A stretch of 64,000 nucleotides of DNA, from positions 186,001-250,000 of the forward strand of contig NZ_LBJC01000033.1 in the NCBI RefSeq assembly GCF_004114535.1, in the 5' to 3' direction. This document shows, piece after piece, positions 41,617-50,067 of this stretch. A program made the position numbers and the translations under genes. Origin of the DNA: Bradyrhizobium nanningense. GTDB taxonomy: Bacteria > Pseudomonadota > Alphaproteobacteria > Rhizobiales > Xanthobacteraceae. The notes under the pieces were generated by a model that saw only the letters and a program-made list of their open reading frames with translations, was not told the DNA's origin and did not search any database. Position 1 is the stretch's first letter. Each line of letters starts with the position of its first letter.

Positions 41617-41661
41617 TCGGGTCTCCAGAGATGGCGAAGAGCGCGTGCTTGCGCGCCGAGT

Positions 41662-41687
41662 GAAATACGACTAATTCGTCGCATTTC
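41662..41687. promoter_or_regulatory. 26-bp palindromic operator between methyltransferase and TetR genes
   Basis: GAAATACGAC (41662-41671) and GTCGCATTTC (41678-41687) are inverse arms with one mismatch around a 6-bp centre. It lies 46 bp before the methyltransferase start and 25 bp before the TetR start, as expected for a TetR operator. Confidence 0.75.
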
Positions 41688-41711
41688 CTATTCGCATTCA
41701 CCGGGCGCGCC

Positions 41712-42344
41712 ATGGCCGATCGTCGAAGCCGTTCAATTTCCTCACGAAAACAGCCGCAACAGGCCCGCTCGGCCGGCTTGGTAACGGCCATTCTCGATGC
41801 CGCTGTTCAGGTCCTGGCGAAGGAGGGCGCGCAGCGTTTCACCACGGCGCGGGTGGCGGAGCGGGCCGGAGTGAGCGTTGGGTCGCTCTATCAGTATTTT
41901 CCCAACAAGGCCGCGATCCTGTTCCGTCTCCAGAGCGATGAGTGGCGGCGCACCAGCGAGCTGCTTCGCGGCATCCTCGCGGACCGGATCAAGCCGCCGC
42001 CGGCGCGTCTACGCGCGCTGGTCCATGCCTTCATCCGCTCCGAGTGCGAGGAAGCTGCAATCCGCGTCGCGCTCAGCGATGCCGCGCCGCTCTATCGCGA
42101 CGCGCCCGAGGCGCACGACGCGCGAGCCGCCGGTGAGGGGATCATCGCTGCGTTCATGCGGGAAGCGCTGCCGAAGGCCACCGCTGCGAAACGCGCGCTT
42201 GCCGGCGAATTGATCAAGACGACGCTGAGTGAGGTCGGCAAGCGGTTTTCGGAGACGCCGCGCAGCGAGGCCGAGATCGCGCGTCATGCCGACGGGCTGG
42301 CCGACATGTTCTGTGCTTATCTTGGGGAATTGGCACGGCGCTGA
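41712..42344 (+). CDS. TetR-family regulator
   Basis: This 210-residue protein has a basic N-terminal extension, then an HTH (AILDAAVQVLAKEGAQRFTTARVAERAGVSVGSLYQYFPNKAAILFRL) and an all-helical ligand domain with a C-terminal cap. It is divergent from the methyltransferase gene and probably represses it and itself through the 26-bp palindrome. The ligand is unknown. The pyridoxal kinase gene follows on the same strand after 58 bp. Confidence 0.88.
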   Translation: MADRRSRSISSRKQPQQARSAGLVTAILDAAVQVLAKEGAQRFTTARVAERAGVSVGSLYQYFPNKAAILFRLQSDEWRRTSELLRGILADRIKPPPARLRALVHAFIRSECEEAAIRVALSDAAPLYRDAPEAHDARAAGEGIIAAFMREALPKATAAKRALAGELIKTTLSEVGKRFSETPRSEAEIARHADGLADMFCAYLGELARR

Positions 42345-42402
42345 AACGTGAGATCCGCGCTACTCTTGCATCGCCAGACGTTTGTCCGTACGGACCTCTT
42401 TC

Positions 42403-43221
42403 ATGCTCGTCATCTCCATTCAAAGCCAGGTGGTCCACGGCCATGTCGGCAACAGCGCGGCCGCCTATGCCATGCAGGCGGAGGGGGTGAACGTTGCGGC
42501 GGTGCCGACGACGCTGCTGTCCAACCATCCGCGCTATCCGAGCCTGCGCGGGCGGGTGCTGGAGACCGAGCTTGTCGCCGATCTCCTGAAGGGTGTCGAG
42601 GAGCGCGGGCTCGTCGACGAGGCGGCCGTGCTCGTGACCGGCTATCTCGGCTCCCCGGGCAATGCCGCAGTGATCGCCGATTTCGTCGAGCGGGCGCTTA
42701 CGCGGAATGCGAAGCTCGTCTATCTCTGCGACCCCGTGATCGGCGATGACGGCCGCGTCTATGTCGCCGACGGCATTTTGGACGTGGTCCGGCACCGGCT
42801 GCTGCCGGCGGCGAACCTGACGACGCCGAACCAGTTCGAGCTCGAGCTGCTCTCGGGCCTCACGATCGCGGATGCGGAAGGCCTGCGCGCGGCGTGTGCG
42901 GCGCTGGCGGGGACGCGCCGCATCGACGTCGTCGCTACCGGCTGCACGCTCGCGGACACGGCGGCAGGGCAGGTGGAGACGATCCTGTGCGCCGACGGGC
43001 AGTTGTCGCGCTTTGCAACGCTGCGCCTGCCGATCCGCCCTTACGGCACCGGCGATCTCCTCACCGGCCTGATCGCAGCACACTTGGCCAAGGGCCAAGC
43101 GACTGAGGTTGCGGTGCGGCTTGCGGTCGACACCGTCTTTGCGGTGCTGGTGCGCACGCAGGAGGGCGGTACGGCCGAGATGCGGCTGGTGCCGCTGCCG
43201 ACGCCGATGCGTAAGGCGTAA
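42403..43221 (+). CDS. pdxY: Pyridoxal kinase
   Basis: This 272-residue ribokinase-fold enzyme phosphorylates pyridoxal with ATP in the B6 salvage pathway. The substrate loop SIQSQVVHGHVGNSAAAYAMQ is the family signature at the N terminus. DPVIGDDGRVYV in the middle and the GTGD anion-hole/catalytic Asp (PYGTGDLLTGLIAAHL) near residue 210 follow. I chose the ATG at 42403 because the signature follows directly. PdxY and PdxK are close; the symbol is by similarity of motifs. It is probably co-directional with, but independent of, tetR. Confidence 0.9.
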   Translation: MLVISIQSQVVHGHVGNSAAAYAMQAEGVNVAAVPTTLLSNHPRYPSLRGRVLETELVADLLKGVEERGLVDEAAVLVTGYLGSPGNAAVIADFVERALTRNAKLVYLCDPVIGDDGRVYVADGILDVVRHRLLPAANLTTPNQFELELLSGLTIADAEGLRAACAALAGTRRIDVVATGCTLADTAAGQVETILCADGQLSRFATLRLPIRPYGTGDLLTGLIAAHLAKGQATEVAVRLAVDTVFAVLVRTQEGGTAEMRLVPLPTPMRKA

Positions 43222-43226
43222 CGACG

Positions 43227-44543
43227 TCAGGTCGCGCGTTTCGCGCCCGATTGCGCCGATTTCTGTGGCTTCGCCGTGCCCCTCTGCTCGCGTGAGGCCT
43301 GGGCCTTTGGCGGCTTGGCATGGGCTGCGGCGCGCACCGCCTTCTTGGACTTCACGCTGGCGACTTGCTTGCCGTCGCCCGTGCCGCGGCGAGAGATGTA
43401 TTCCGGGCCGTCGATCGGGCCGACATGCGGCGGATCACGGCCGAGATAGGGGCGGCCGATGCCGTAGGCCTTGCCGTTGGCGTCGACCCACTTCCACAGG
43501 ATTTCGGTTGAGACCCAGCGCTGCGCGCGGTTATTCCCTTGCGTGCTGACGATGTCGGCCGCCATGCCGTGACCGTAGCCGCCACGCGAGCTGCCGCCAT
43601 GATAGGACCGGTTGGAGGCCGCCTTCAGGCCGCTCGCGATCGACTGGCGATAGTCGTCGCGGAACGCGCTGGTGATGCCGGGCGAGAGGCCGGCGGCTTC
43701 CGCGGCGAGCAGCGTACGGAACAGCTTCTGCTTGAAGCTCTTGTCCATGCCGCCGATGACATAATCCATCATCGACATGCCGGCGTGCTCGGCGGCCTTC
43801 GGATCCTTCCAGCCGAAATCCTCATCGACCAGCTTCGTGAAACTGCGCATCACCGTGACCGTCTTGCCCTTGCGCTTGATGGCGACGGCGCGGCGCTCTT
43901 CGACCTTGATCGAGTCTTCCTTTGCGGTGCGCTGATAGAGCGTCCAGAGATAGCGGTCGATGCACGCATCCATGACGAAGCACTCGTCGAGCACGGCGAC
44001 GGTGTCGGCCGGTGGCGATGTCTTGCTCTCAGGCGTGACCGGGCCGCTCGCGATCGCCGCGGGGGACAGCGCATCCGTCGTCACGATCTCGGTGGGATCG
44101 ACAGATGCCAGCTGGACAGGCTCTGGCGCCGCGACGGGAGTGGCCTCGCTGGTGGCGGGCTGCGGTTCAGGGGATGTCTGCGGCGCGGGCGGCGCCTCCA
44201 CCGGCAGGATCAGCGCCGGATCGGCCGAGGCGAGCCTGATTGCGGGAGCGGGTGTCTCGGGCGCCGCTTCAGTGATTGTCGGGGCCGGTGCCGTGGCCAC
44301 GGCAGCCGCGATGTCGGCGGTCAAGGCGATGCCGTCCTCGATCGTCGCAGCGCGCGGCACGTCGGCGAGGTCGAGCCGGCCGAGATCCTTGGCGTGATCT
44401 TTGGCGCGCGAGACGGCAGCCGCATTGGCGCCGCTGTTCTCGATGAGGGCAGGGGCATAGGCGGAGAGGGAGAGCGCCAGCCAGCCGGCGAGCACGGCCG
44501 AAGGGCATGTGACCGCCACCAGAAGAGACTGCCGATCGTTCAT
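43227..44543 (-). CDS. Exported M15-like D-alanyl-D-alanine carboxypeptidase/peptidase
   Basis: This 438-residue protein has an N-terminal membrane helix or uncleaved signal (LLVAVTCPSAVLAGWLALSLSA), a long Pro/Ala/Glu-rich linker (residues 60-180) and a C-terminal peptidase domain. TSAFRDDYRQ, YGHGMAADIVS (zinc His and Asp) and DPPHVG (second His) are the M15/VanY-type zinc-site pattern. It likely trims peptidoglycan stem peptides in the periplasm. A basic tail (KAQASREQRGTAK) ends it. GGAGG lies 8 bases before the ATG. It is convergent with the pyridoxal kinase gene. Confidence 0.82.
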   Translation of the reverse strand: MNDRQSLLVAVTCPSAVLAGWLALSLSAYAPALIENSGANAAAVSRAKDHAKDLGRLDLADVPRAATIEDGIALTADIAAAVATAPAPTITEAAPETPAPAIRLASADPALILPVEAPPAPQTSPEPQPATSEATPVAAPEPVQLASVDPTEIVTTDALSPAAIASGPVTPESKTSPPADTVAVLDECFVMDACIDRYLWTLYQRTAKEDSIKVEERRAVAIKRKGKTVTVMRSFTKLVDEDFGWKDPKAAEHAGMSMMDYVIGGMDKSFKQKLFRTLLAAEAAGLSPGITSAFRDDYRQSIASGLKAASNRSYHGGSSRGGYGHGMAADIVSTQGNNRAQRWVSTEILWKWVDANGKAYGIGRPYLGRDPPHVGPIDGPEYISRRGTGDGKQVASVKSKKAVRAAAHAKPPKAQASREQRGTAKPQKSAQSGAKRAT

Positions 44544-44802
44544 GATCCCTGCCTCCAAACGGTTCTGCCCGAACCCGTCTTGTCCGGACAGTCATGATGC
44601 AAACAGTCTGACGCAAACGGTCTTGCACGGAAAGGCACGCAGCGCGTCGATTGTTCGGAGGACCGTGTGGCAGCGCAATGGCGCGAATCGGCAAAAATGG
44701 GCTTTTCGCAGCACTGTTGCGCAAGTGCAACGCGGGTTCCACGAAAGTGTCTCGATCGCCGCGTCGCGGCAACTTTGTTGCGGTTGGCACGTTTGGTCGC
44801 CC

Positions 44803-45006
44803 ATGACGCATGCCTCGCTTCGTCCCATGGACGCCTTCGATCCCACCGAACCCGCCATCCTGCACGATCGCCTCACGGACACGATCATCACATGGACTGC
44901 TGACCAGGCCGACGACTATCGGCGGACCAGCCGACCGAGTGGCGATGGAACCGTGGTCTGGAAGACCTATCTGTTTGACGGCTGGGGCAACGTGCTCGGC
45001 GGCTGA
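44803..45006 (+). CDS. Small acidic protein, unknown function
   Basis: This 67-residue protein ends in TIITWTADQADDYRRTSRPS and VVWKTYLFDGWGNVLGG. The start at 44803 or 44827 is not resolved; no good ribosome site is seen. It has no known domain. It could be a short conserved Bradyrhizobium protein. Confidence is low because only the C-terminal half looks clearly protein-like. Confidence 0.5.
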   Translation: MTHASLRPMDAFDPTEPAILHDRLTDTIITWTADQADDYRRTSRPSGDGTVVWKTYLFDGWGNVLGG

Positions 45007-45099
45007 GCGCTGTCCGCAAATGCGCCGTGTCGCGGCCGGCGTGATTCGGCCAAGACATTGGACATGTTAAATATATTGCCATGCGTCGCACGCGCTGTT

Positions 45100-45135
45100 G
45101 CAATGCAACAAAGCATCTCGCAATGCAGCAAAGCA
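45100..45135. repeat. Two 16-bp direct repeats
   Basis: GCAATGCAACAAAGCA (45100-45115) and GCAATGCAGCAAAGCA (45120-45135) differ at one base and start 20 bp apart, about two helical turns, upstream of the small exported protein gene at 45179. They could be tandem activator sites. Confidence 0.6.
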
Positions 45136-45178
45136 GGCCTAAATATGCTCCGACTCTTCCACTTCCGGAGCATCACCA

Positions 45179-45433
45179 ATGAACAAGAAGACTTTGTCGA
45201 TCGCCGCCGCCATCCTGACGATCGCGGGCAGCACTGCGGCTTTCGCCGCCGAACTGCCGACTTACGAGGCCAACGGATTTCCGGTCTCGCCCTTGCAGGT
45301 TCGCGTCCTCGGCGCCGCACATGTCGAGCAGCAAATTGCTGCGCCGACCACCGTCGCCTCGGTCCACCAGACGAGACTGCTCAGCGCCCGCAAGCTGAAG
45401 ACCGCGGACGTCACCACGGGCGCAGCCCGCTGA
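45179..45433 (+). CDS. Small exported protein, unknown function
   Basis: This 84-residue protein has a signal peptide (MNKKTLSIAAAILTIAGSTA, cleavage after AFA) and a mature part with YEANGFPVSPLQVRVLGAAHVEQQ and a basic C terminus. No cysteines are present. It looks like a small periplasmic protein of the group that accompanies stress-inducible genes in this genus, function unknown. A tandem direct repeat lies upstream. Confidence 0.75.
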   Translation: MNKKTLSIAAAILTIAGSTAAFAAELPTYEANGFPVSPLQVRVLGAAHVEQQIAAPTTVASVHQTRLLSARKLKTADVTTGAAR

Positions 45434-45768
45434 GCGACATCGCGTGAAGCAGGTGGGTTCCGCGGAGAGGCGGGATCCACATGCCTCACCTGACGTCTTC
45501 AGCATCGACGCTGCTTGCGTATCGCGCGTGCAGCGATCGTTGAAATTGTCCTGTGCGCGATCTCGCGCCAGCGCGCATTGCGCAATGTCTCGGCGCGATG
45601 AATTGATACCGATGCGCTGATTGAGACTCCGGCCGCGAACAAGTTCGCGTGAATGTGCCGGTTATGTATCCCCGTTCATAGCGGGCGTGATCCTTTTAAC
45701 ATTTGTTTTGCAGAGCGCATTGCTTGATGCGGCGGCCGCATCGTCGCGGCCAATTTTTGCAAATCATA
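45434..45768. other. Intergenic stretch
   Basis: No gene is seen. An imperfect hairpin (GTGGGTTCCGC / GCGGGATCCAC, 45450-45480) after the exported protein stop could end its transcript. The rest, to about 45760, is of mixed composition with no clear promoter. Confidence 0.35.
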
Positions 45769-45927
45769 ATGGAGGGCCATCATGCCGGTTGCGCAGAAAG
45801 TCGTTGCTGCCCCACGTCGCCGCGTGCGTTCATTCTCAAGCACGCCGCCTTGTTCGCCGCCGCCGTCTTGTTCGTATTCGTATTGAGCCTGACCTACGGC
45901 CTCGATCTCAGCCCGGGATTTTTCTGA
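45769..45927 (+). CDS. Small single-pass membrane protein, possible frameshift at its N terminus
   Basis: The C-terminal half encodes ILKHAALFAAAVLFVFVLSL and TYGLDLSPGFF, one clear membrane helix. In this frame the only nearby start is the ATG at 45769, giving a cysteine-rich N terminus with no ribosome site. In the other frame an ATG at 45782 has GGAGG at ideal distance and encodes MPVAQKVVAAPRRRVRSF, a basic N terminus expected before such a helix, but that frame closes soon after. A single missing base between 45800 and 45830 would join them. It may be a pseudogene, a sequence error or a genuine frameshift. Confidence 0.45.
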   Translation: MEGHHAGCAESRCCPTSPRAFILKHAALFAAAVLFVFVLSLTYGLDLSPGFF

Positions 45928-45945
45928 GCTATCCTGCGCCGCGCG

Positions 45946-46515
45946 CTAAGCTCGCCGCGCGCGCACCGCGCGCAGGCTTGACGGCGACCGGCCGTAGAGC
46001 TCGGCGAAGGCGGCGTTGAATCTGCGCAGGCTGCTGAAGCCGGCCTGGAATGCGATCTCGGTCATGCTGTCGTCGCCGGCATCGAGCAGGCGCTTGGCGC
46101 GCTGGACGCGCAGCGTCTTGGCGAGTTGCTGCGGCGTGGCGCCGATATGGCGCTCGAACAGGCGCGCCAGATGACGCGACGAGATGCCGAGCCGCATCGC
46201 GAGATCGACCACCGAGCCATCGTCGAGCGCGCCGCCATCGATCAGTTTCATGGCACGCGCCACCGTGGAGCGCGTGCCATTCCAGGCCGGGCAGAACGGG
46301 GCCGTCTCGGGACGGCAGCGCAGGCAGGGCCGAAAGCCGGCGGCCTCGGCCGCGGCCGCCGTCGGATAATAGACCACGTTGCGGGTCAGCGGCTGCTTGG
46401 CCGGACAGACCGGGCGGCAATAGATGGCCGTGGTCTTCACCGCCGTGAAGAAGCGGCCGTCGTAACGGGGATCGCGGCGCAGGCGCGCGGCGTTGCAGAT
46501 CTCGAAGCTCAGCAT
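45946..46515 (-). CDS. Ada-type metal-binding plus AraC helix-turn-helix regulator
   Basis: This 189-residue protein has an N-terminal Ada zinc domain with Cys33, Cys37, Cys64 and Cys67 (YCRPVCP, CLRCRP), the site that takes the methyl group from DNA methyl-phosphotriesters. An AraC HTH pair follows (VVDLAMRLGISSRHLARLFERHIG and MTEIAFQAGFSSLRRFNAAFAELYG). It lacks both the methyltransferase domain of Ada and the AlkA glycosylase domain often fused to this pair. It may be a free-standing methylation sensor like Bacillus AdaA. The start is the ATG at 46515. Confidence 0.87.
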   Translation of the reverse strand: MLSFEICNAARLRRDPRYDGRFFTAVKTTAIYCRPVCPAKQPLTRNVVYYPTAAAAEAAGFRPCLRCRPETAPFCPAWNGTRSTVARAMKLIDGGALDDGSVVDLAMRLGISSRHLARLFERHIGATPQQLAKTLRVQRAKRLLDAGDDSMTEIAFQAGFSSLRRFNAAFAELYGRSPSSLRAVRARRA

Positions 46516-46640
46516 GGCTCGGATCATAGCGCATGACGGTGGGGGCGGAAGGGTTGCGGGATGACCGAGTCCGATTGTGGCGAGCCGCAAGGCGCATCGC
46601 GGCCTAGAAGCGGCCCTCAACGACAACGAGGGAGCGCATC

Positions 46641-47057
46641 ATGTCCAGCCCAAGAGATATCGTTCTGAACGCGTGGAAGATCTTTTCGTCGCGCGATGCC
46701 GAGCGAATCGCTGCGTTGTTCACGGACGACGCCGAATGGATCGCGCCGAAGGGCAATGCTACGGCCGTCGCGCTCGATCACACCGACCACATGGCAGGAC
46801 CGCACCAGATCGCGCGCTTCATCGCGCAGGAGATGCACAAGATGTTCTCGAGCATCGATATCGCGTTCCGCGGCGTCTATGCCGACGGCGATGTCGTGAT
46901 CGTGGAGGAACGGATGCGCGCCATGCTGCCCGGCGGCAAGCCCTACGAGAACGACTATTGCTTCGTGTTCACGGTGGCGGGCGACCGGATCAGGCAAGTG
47001 CGGGAATACATGGATACGCGCAAGGGGTGGCGGATGGTATTCGGAGAGGAGGCGTGA
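46641..47057 (+). CDS. SnoaL/NTF2-like protein
   Basis: This 138-residue protein has the cone-shaped NTF2-like pattern: helix IVLNAWKIFSSRDAERIAALFTDDAEW, HMAGPHQIARFIAQ and C-terminal strands YCFVFTVAGDRIRQVREYMDT. Members include ketosteroid isomerases, polyketide cyclases and non-enzymatic binding proteins. The role is unknown. It has a clear GGAG ribosome site. It is divergent from the Ada-AraC gene by 125 bp, so regulation by it is conceivable. Confidence 0.85.
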   Translation: MSSPRDIVLNAWKIFSSRDAERIAALFTDDAEWIAPKGNATAVALDHTDHMAGPHQIARFIAQEMHKMFSSIDIAFRGVYADGDVVIVEERMRAMLPGGKPYENDYCFVFTVAGDRIRQVREYMDTRKGWRMVFGEEA

Positions 47058-47144
47058 CGATCCGGGATACAGCAGGCGCACCGCGTGCCAGCCCTGCGGC
47101 CATGTGGGTTGAGCCGATAGCCGCGCTGACATAAGGCTTGATCC

Positions 47145-48065
47145 ATGGATCAGCGGACGAGCGGCGCTGGCGCTCTTTCTCAGAAGAACGATGCAGCACC
47201 GGCCCTGCTCGGCGTAACTTGCGGCCTTGCCGCAGCGCTGTTCTGGGCGCTCGGCTTTGCCGGCACGCGGCACGGGCTCAAGGTCGGCTTCACGCCGGTC
47301 GATCTGCTGGTGCATCGCTACGTCTGGTCAGGCATCGCATTCCTGCCGCTTGTGCTGCGCGCCGGCATCAAGGATCTCTGCGGCATCGGCTGGGGAAGGG
47401 GCCTCGTGCTGATGGTGCTCGGCGGCCCCGTGATGTCGCTGATCTCCTACACCGGCTTCCTGTTCGTGCCGCTCGGCCATGGCAGCGTGATCCAGCCCTC
47501 CTGCGCCACGCTCGGCGGCCTCTTGCTGGCGGCCCTGGTCCTGAAAGAGAGGATCACCGCCTCGCGCCTCGCGGGCGCCCTCGTCATCGTCGGCGGTCTT
47601 GGCGTGATCGGCGCGGAATCGATCGGCCATATCGGCGCCGACGGCGTGCAGGGCGATCTGATCTTCGTGCTGACCGGGTTCATGTTCGCCGGCTTCGGCG
47701 CAGCTTTGCGGCACTGGCGCGTCTCCGCCGTCTCGGCCGCGCTGGTCATCAACGTGCTGTCGCTGCTCCTGCTGCCGGTCTACGTCGCGACCGTCGGGCT
47801 TGCTCATGTTGCGGCGATCGGCGTCACCGAAAACGCCATCCAGGCGCTGGCGCAGGGCGTGCTGGCCGGCCCTGCGGCGCTCTATCTGTTCGCCGTCTCG
47901 GTGCAGCGCCTCGGCGTTGCCCGCGCCGCCGTGTTTCCGGCCTGCGTGCCGGCGCTGACGCTGCTCACCGGCGCCCTGCTGCTCGGCGAGCCGCCGACGA
48001 TGTTGCAGACCGCGGGCCTCGTGACGGTGCTGTGCGGATTTTATCTGGCGCAGCGGCAGCGGTAG
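47145..48065 (+). CDS. EamA-family (DMT) transporter
   Basis: This 306-residue protein has ten membrane helices in two EamA repeats (GLAAALFWALGFAGTRHGLK ... GDLIFVLTGFMFAGFGAALR). It belongs to the drug/metabolite transporter group that exports or imports small metabolites. The substrate cannot be told. It stands alone between the NTF2-like gene and the PhnA gene; a hairpin follows its stop codon. Confidence 0.9.
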   Translation: MDQRTSGAGALSQKNDAAPALLGVTCGLAAALFWALGFAGTRHGLKVGFTPVDLLVHRYVWSGIAFLPLVLRAGIKDLCGIGWGRGLVLMVLGGPVMSLISYTGFLFVPLGHGSVIQPSCATLGGLLLAALVLKERITASRLAGALVIVGGLGVIGAESIGHIGADGVQGDLIFVLTGFMFAGFGAALRHWRVSAVSAALVINVLSLLLLPVYVATVGLAHVAAIGVTENAIQALAQGVLAGPAALYLFAVSVQRLGVARAAVFPACVPALTLLTGALLLGEPPTMLQTAGLVTVLCGFYLAQRQR

Positions 48066-48077
48066 CACAAACAGGAA

Positions 48078-48096
48078 GGCCGCCCAGGGGGCGGCC
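48078..48096 (+). terminator. Hairpin after the EamA gene, possible terminator
   Basis: GGCCGCCC (48078-48085) pairs with GGGCGGCC (48089-48096) around a 3-base loop, 13 bp after the stop codon. There is no T tract, so it is a weak candidate. Confidence 0.4.
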
Positions 48097-48304
48097 GCTC
48101 AAGTCTGAAGACGCGATGCAATCGAACAGGTAAAACCCTGCAAGCCAGCCCCGGGTTGAAAAAATCGATACGCGCTTCAAACGCCTGCCCCGGCGCCCAC
48201 TAGCTTACACGGATTTGCGACAGGGATAAGAACCTTGTGTGTTCCCGCGCCGGAACCCGCAAACCCAGGGGTCTGCGACGCGCAGGCGCGCCCCATGTTC
48301 GCGG

Positions 48305-48655
48305 CTACGCCTTCCTCACGAACTCCGACTTCAAGTTCATCGCGCCGATGCCGTCGATCTTGCAGGCGATGTTGTGACCGTCGCTGGCGTCCTGCAGGCG
48401 GATGTTGCGCACCTTGGTGCCGCCCTTGACCACCGAGGAGGAGCCCTTGATCTTGAGGTCCTTGATCACGATGACGCTGTCGCCGTCAGCGAGCAAATTG
48501 CCGTTGGCATCGCGCACGCCGGACTCCTGCGCGGTCTCCGCGGCCGCCTCAGCCGCACCGCTCCATTCGTGGCCGCATTCCGGGCAGACCCAGAGATCGC
48601 GGTCCTGATAGGCGTGCTCGGAGCTGCAGGCGGGGCATTTCATCGTGTCGGTCAT
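48305..48655 (-). CDS. PhnA/YjdM zinc-ribbon protein
   Basis: This 116-residue cytosolic protein has a zinc ribbon (MKCPACSSEHAYQ...LWVCPECGHEW, four cysteines) and a C-terminal PhnA domain (LLADGDSVIVIKDLKIKGSS...VRNIRLQDASDGHNIACKIDGIG). Despite the name the family is not shown to degrade phosphonates. A good ATG at 48655 starts it. It is a single gene on the minus strand with a small membrane protein gene behind it. Confidence 0.93.
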   Translation of the reverse strand: MTDTMKCPACSSEHAYQDRDLWVCPECGHEWSGAAEAAAETAQESGVRDANGNLLADGDSVIVIKDLKIKGSSSVVKGGTKVRNIRLQDASDGHNIACKIDGIGAMNLKSEFVRKA

Positions 48656-48777
48656 GGCAAGTCTCGTCTAACCCTTTGTCTCATGCTTGGTTCGCGGCGC
48701 GACCGTAGGGGCCGGGAACAGGAAAGCAAGGGAAAGCTGCCGAGGGCTCGGCCGGCCCCTCGGCTGAAGGTGCGATA

Positions 48778-48951
48778 TCACCGAAACAGCGCAACGAAGA
48801 TCACGTAGAGCCAACCCAGGATGCCGTGGATGATCGCCCACAGGATCGAATGGTTGTCGGCGTAGGAGATCGCGATGGCGAGCGCCGAGCCGAAGCCAAC
48901 GCCGTATTTCGCCCCCTCGACGCGAACGCCGTAATAGCGGTTGCCGTTCAT
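48778..48951 (-). CDS. Small membrane protein, unknown function
   Basis: This 57-residue protein has a hydrophilic N terminus and two hydrophobic segments (VGFGSALAIAIS and SILWAIIHGILGWLYVIFVALF). AGGAGG lies just before the ATG at 48951, supporting it as a real gene although it is short. It is divergent from the PNPOx-like gene. No known domain is recognised. Confidence 0.7.
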   Translation of the reverse strand: MNGNRYYGVRVEGAKYGVGFGSALAIAISYADNHSILWAIIHGILGWLYVIFVALFR

Positions 48952-49129
48952 AGTGATGCCTCCTGACGTCGCGTGAGCAGCGACCTTGTGCACTCGCCTT
49001 GATATTGGCGGGATCCTGGCGAGCGACGTGATCAATGACGCAATGCCGCCCGCGCGGGTTGAGCTGCGTCAACGGCATTGCGCGCAAGCGCCGTATCTTC
49101 TTCGGGCAATGACGACCGGAGGCAGTGCG

Positions 49130-49582
49130 ATGGACGACACTCACAGACGAAAGATTCAGGCCCTGCTGGACCACCACCGCACGATGCGGATCGCAACCGT
49201 TCGCCCGGACGGCTGGCCGCAAGTGACGACAGTGGGCTACGCCAACGAAGGTTTCACCATCTACTTTCTCTGCGGCATCGATAGCCAGAAAGCGCAAAAC
49301 CTGTCGCGCGACGACCGCGTGTCGCTGGCGATCGATGACGACCCCGCGCAGGTGATGGAGATCACCGGCCTGTCGATGGCGGCGCGGGCGGTGGCCGTGA
49401 CCGACCCGGTCGAAGCCGAGAAGGCGATCGCGCTGTTGATGGCACGCTATCCCGAGCAGAAGGCCGCCGGCCTTTCCGCGCCGAAGCCTTCCGAGGTACG
49501 GTTGATCCGTCTCACGCCGACGGTGATCTCGCTGCTCGATTATTCCAAGGGATTCGGCCACACCGATCTTGTGGCGTGCTGA
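49130..49582 (+). CDS. Pyridoxamine 5'-phosphate oxidase-like (FMN-binding split barrel) protein
   Basis: This 150-residue protein has the split-barrel pattern: MRIATVRPDGWPQVTTVGYANEGFTIYFLCGIDSQKAQNLSRDDRVSLAID. Such proteins bind FMN, F420 or haem and reduce or degrade small substrates; the substrate is unknown. GGAGG precedes the ATG at 49130. It is not the PdxH enzyme of B6 synthesis, which is longer. Single gene. Confidence 0.85.
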   Translation: MDDTHRRKIQALLDHHRTMRIATVRPDGWPQVTTVGYANEGFTIYFLCGIDSQKAQNLSRDDRVSLAIDDDPAQVMEITGLSMAARAVAVTDPVEAEKAIALLMARYPEQKAAGLSAPKPSEVRLIRLTPTVISLLDYSKGFGHTDLVAC

Positions 49583-49707
49583 GGAAGCGGGCGGCTGTTC
49601 CTGCGAAGACGAGAGCCCTCATCGGCTCCTTGCTTGACGCAGATCAACTTGGCCTTGCCTTGCAAATCTAGGCTGGTTCGATGATTCAATCACGGTGAGG
49701 TTGGGCG

Positions 49708-50067
49708 ATGTCGCACAGCGTTCGAATCTATCTCGGCCTCGCGATCCTGATCGCGTTATCGCTGCTGTTCCTGTTCAGCGTCGTCCACACCGCCGCCGGC
49801 GCCCCGCGGTCCGGTCCCCGCGCGGTCGCCGAGGGGCATCGTCTGGCGCAGGAATGGTGCCAGACCTGTCACGCGGTCGAGCCGGGCATGGCGGGATTCT
49901 TTGACCAGGCCCCGAGCTTCCAGGCCGTCGCCGACCGCAGCGGCACCACCGCGCTGTCGCTCAAGGTGTTCTGGCGGACCAGCCACCAGAACATGCCGAA
50001 CCTCGTGATCTCGCCGGAGCAGGCGGATGTGCTGTCGGCCTATATCCTCAGCCTCAGAGGCAGGTAA
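49708..50067 (+). CDS. Membrane-anchored cytochrome c
   Basis: This 119-residue protein has an N-terminal uncleaved anchor (IYLGLAILIALSLLFLFSVV), one haem site CQTCH and a likely methionine ligand in NMPNLVISPEQADVLSAYI. It is a class I monohaem cytochrome that would carry electrons in the periplasm to an oxidase or reductase. It has no oxidase genes next to it. The repeat-bearing spacer follows. Confidence 0.85.
   Translation: MSHSVRIYLGLAILIALSLLFLFSVVHTAAGAPRSGPRAVAEGHRLAQEWCQTCHAVEPGMAGFFDQAPSFQAVADRSGTTALSLKVFWRTSHQNMPNLVISPEQADVLSAYILSLRGR

Noticed and set aside
48100..48304. tRNA-like segment after the EamA gene
   Set aside because: No TPsiC loop sequence (GTTCGA-type) and no acceptor stem could be paired.
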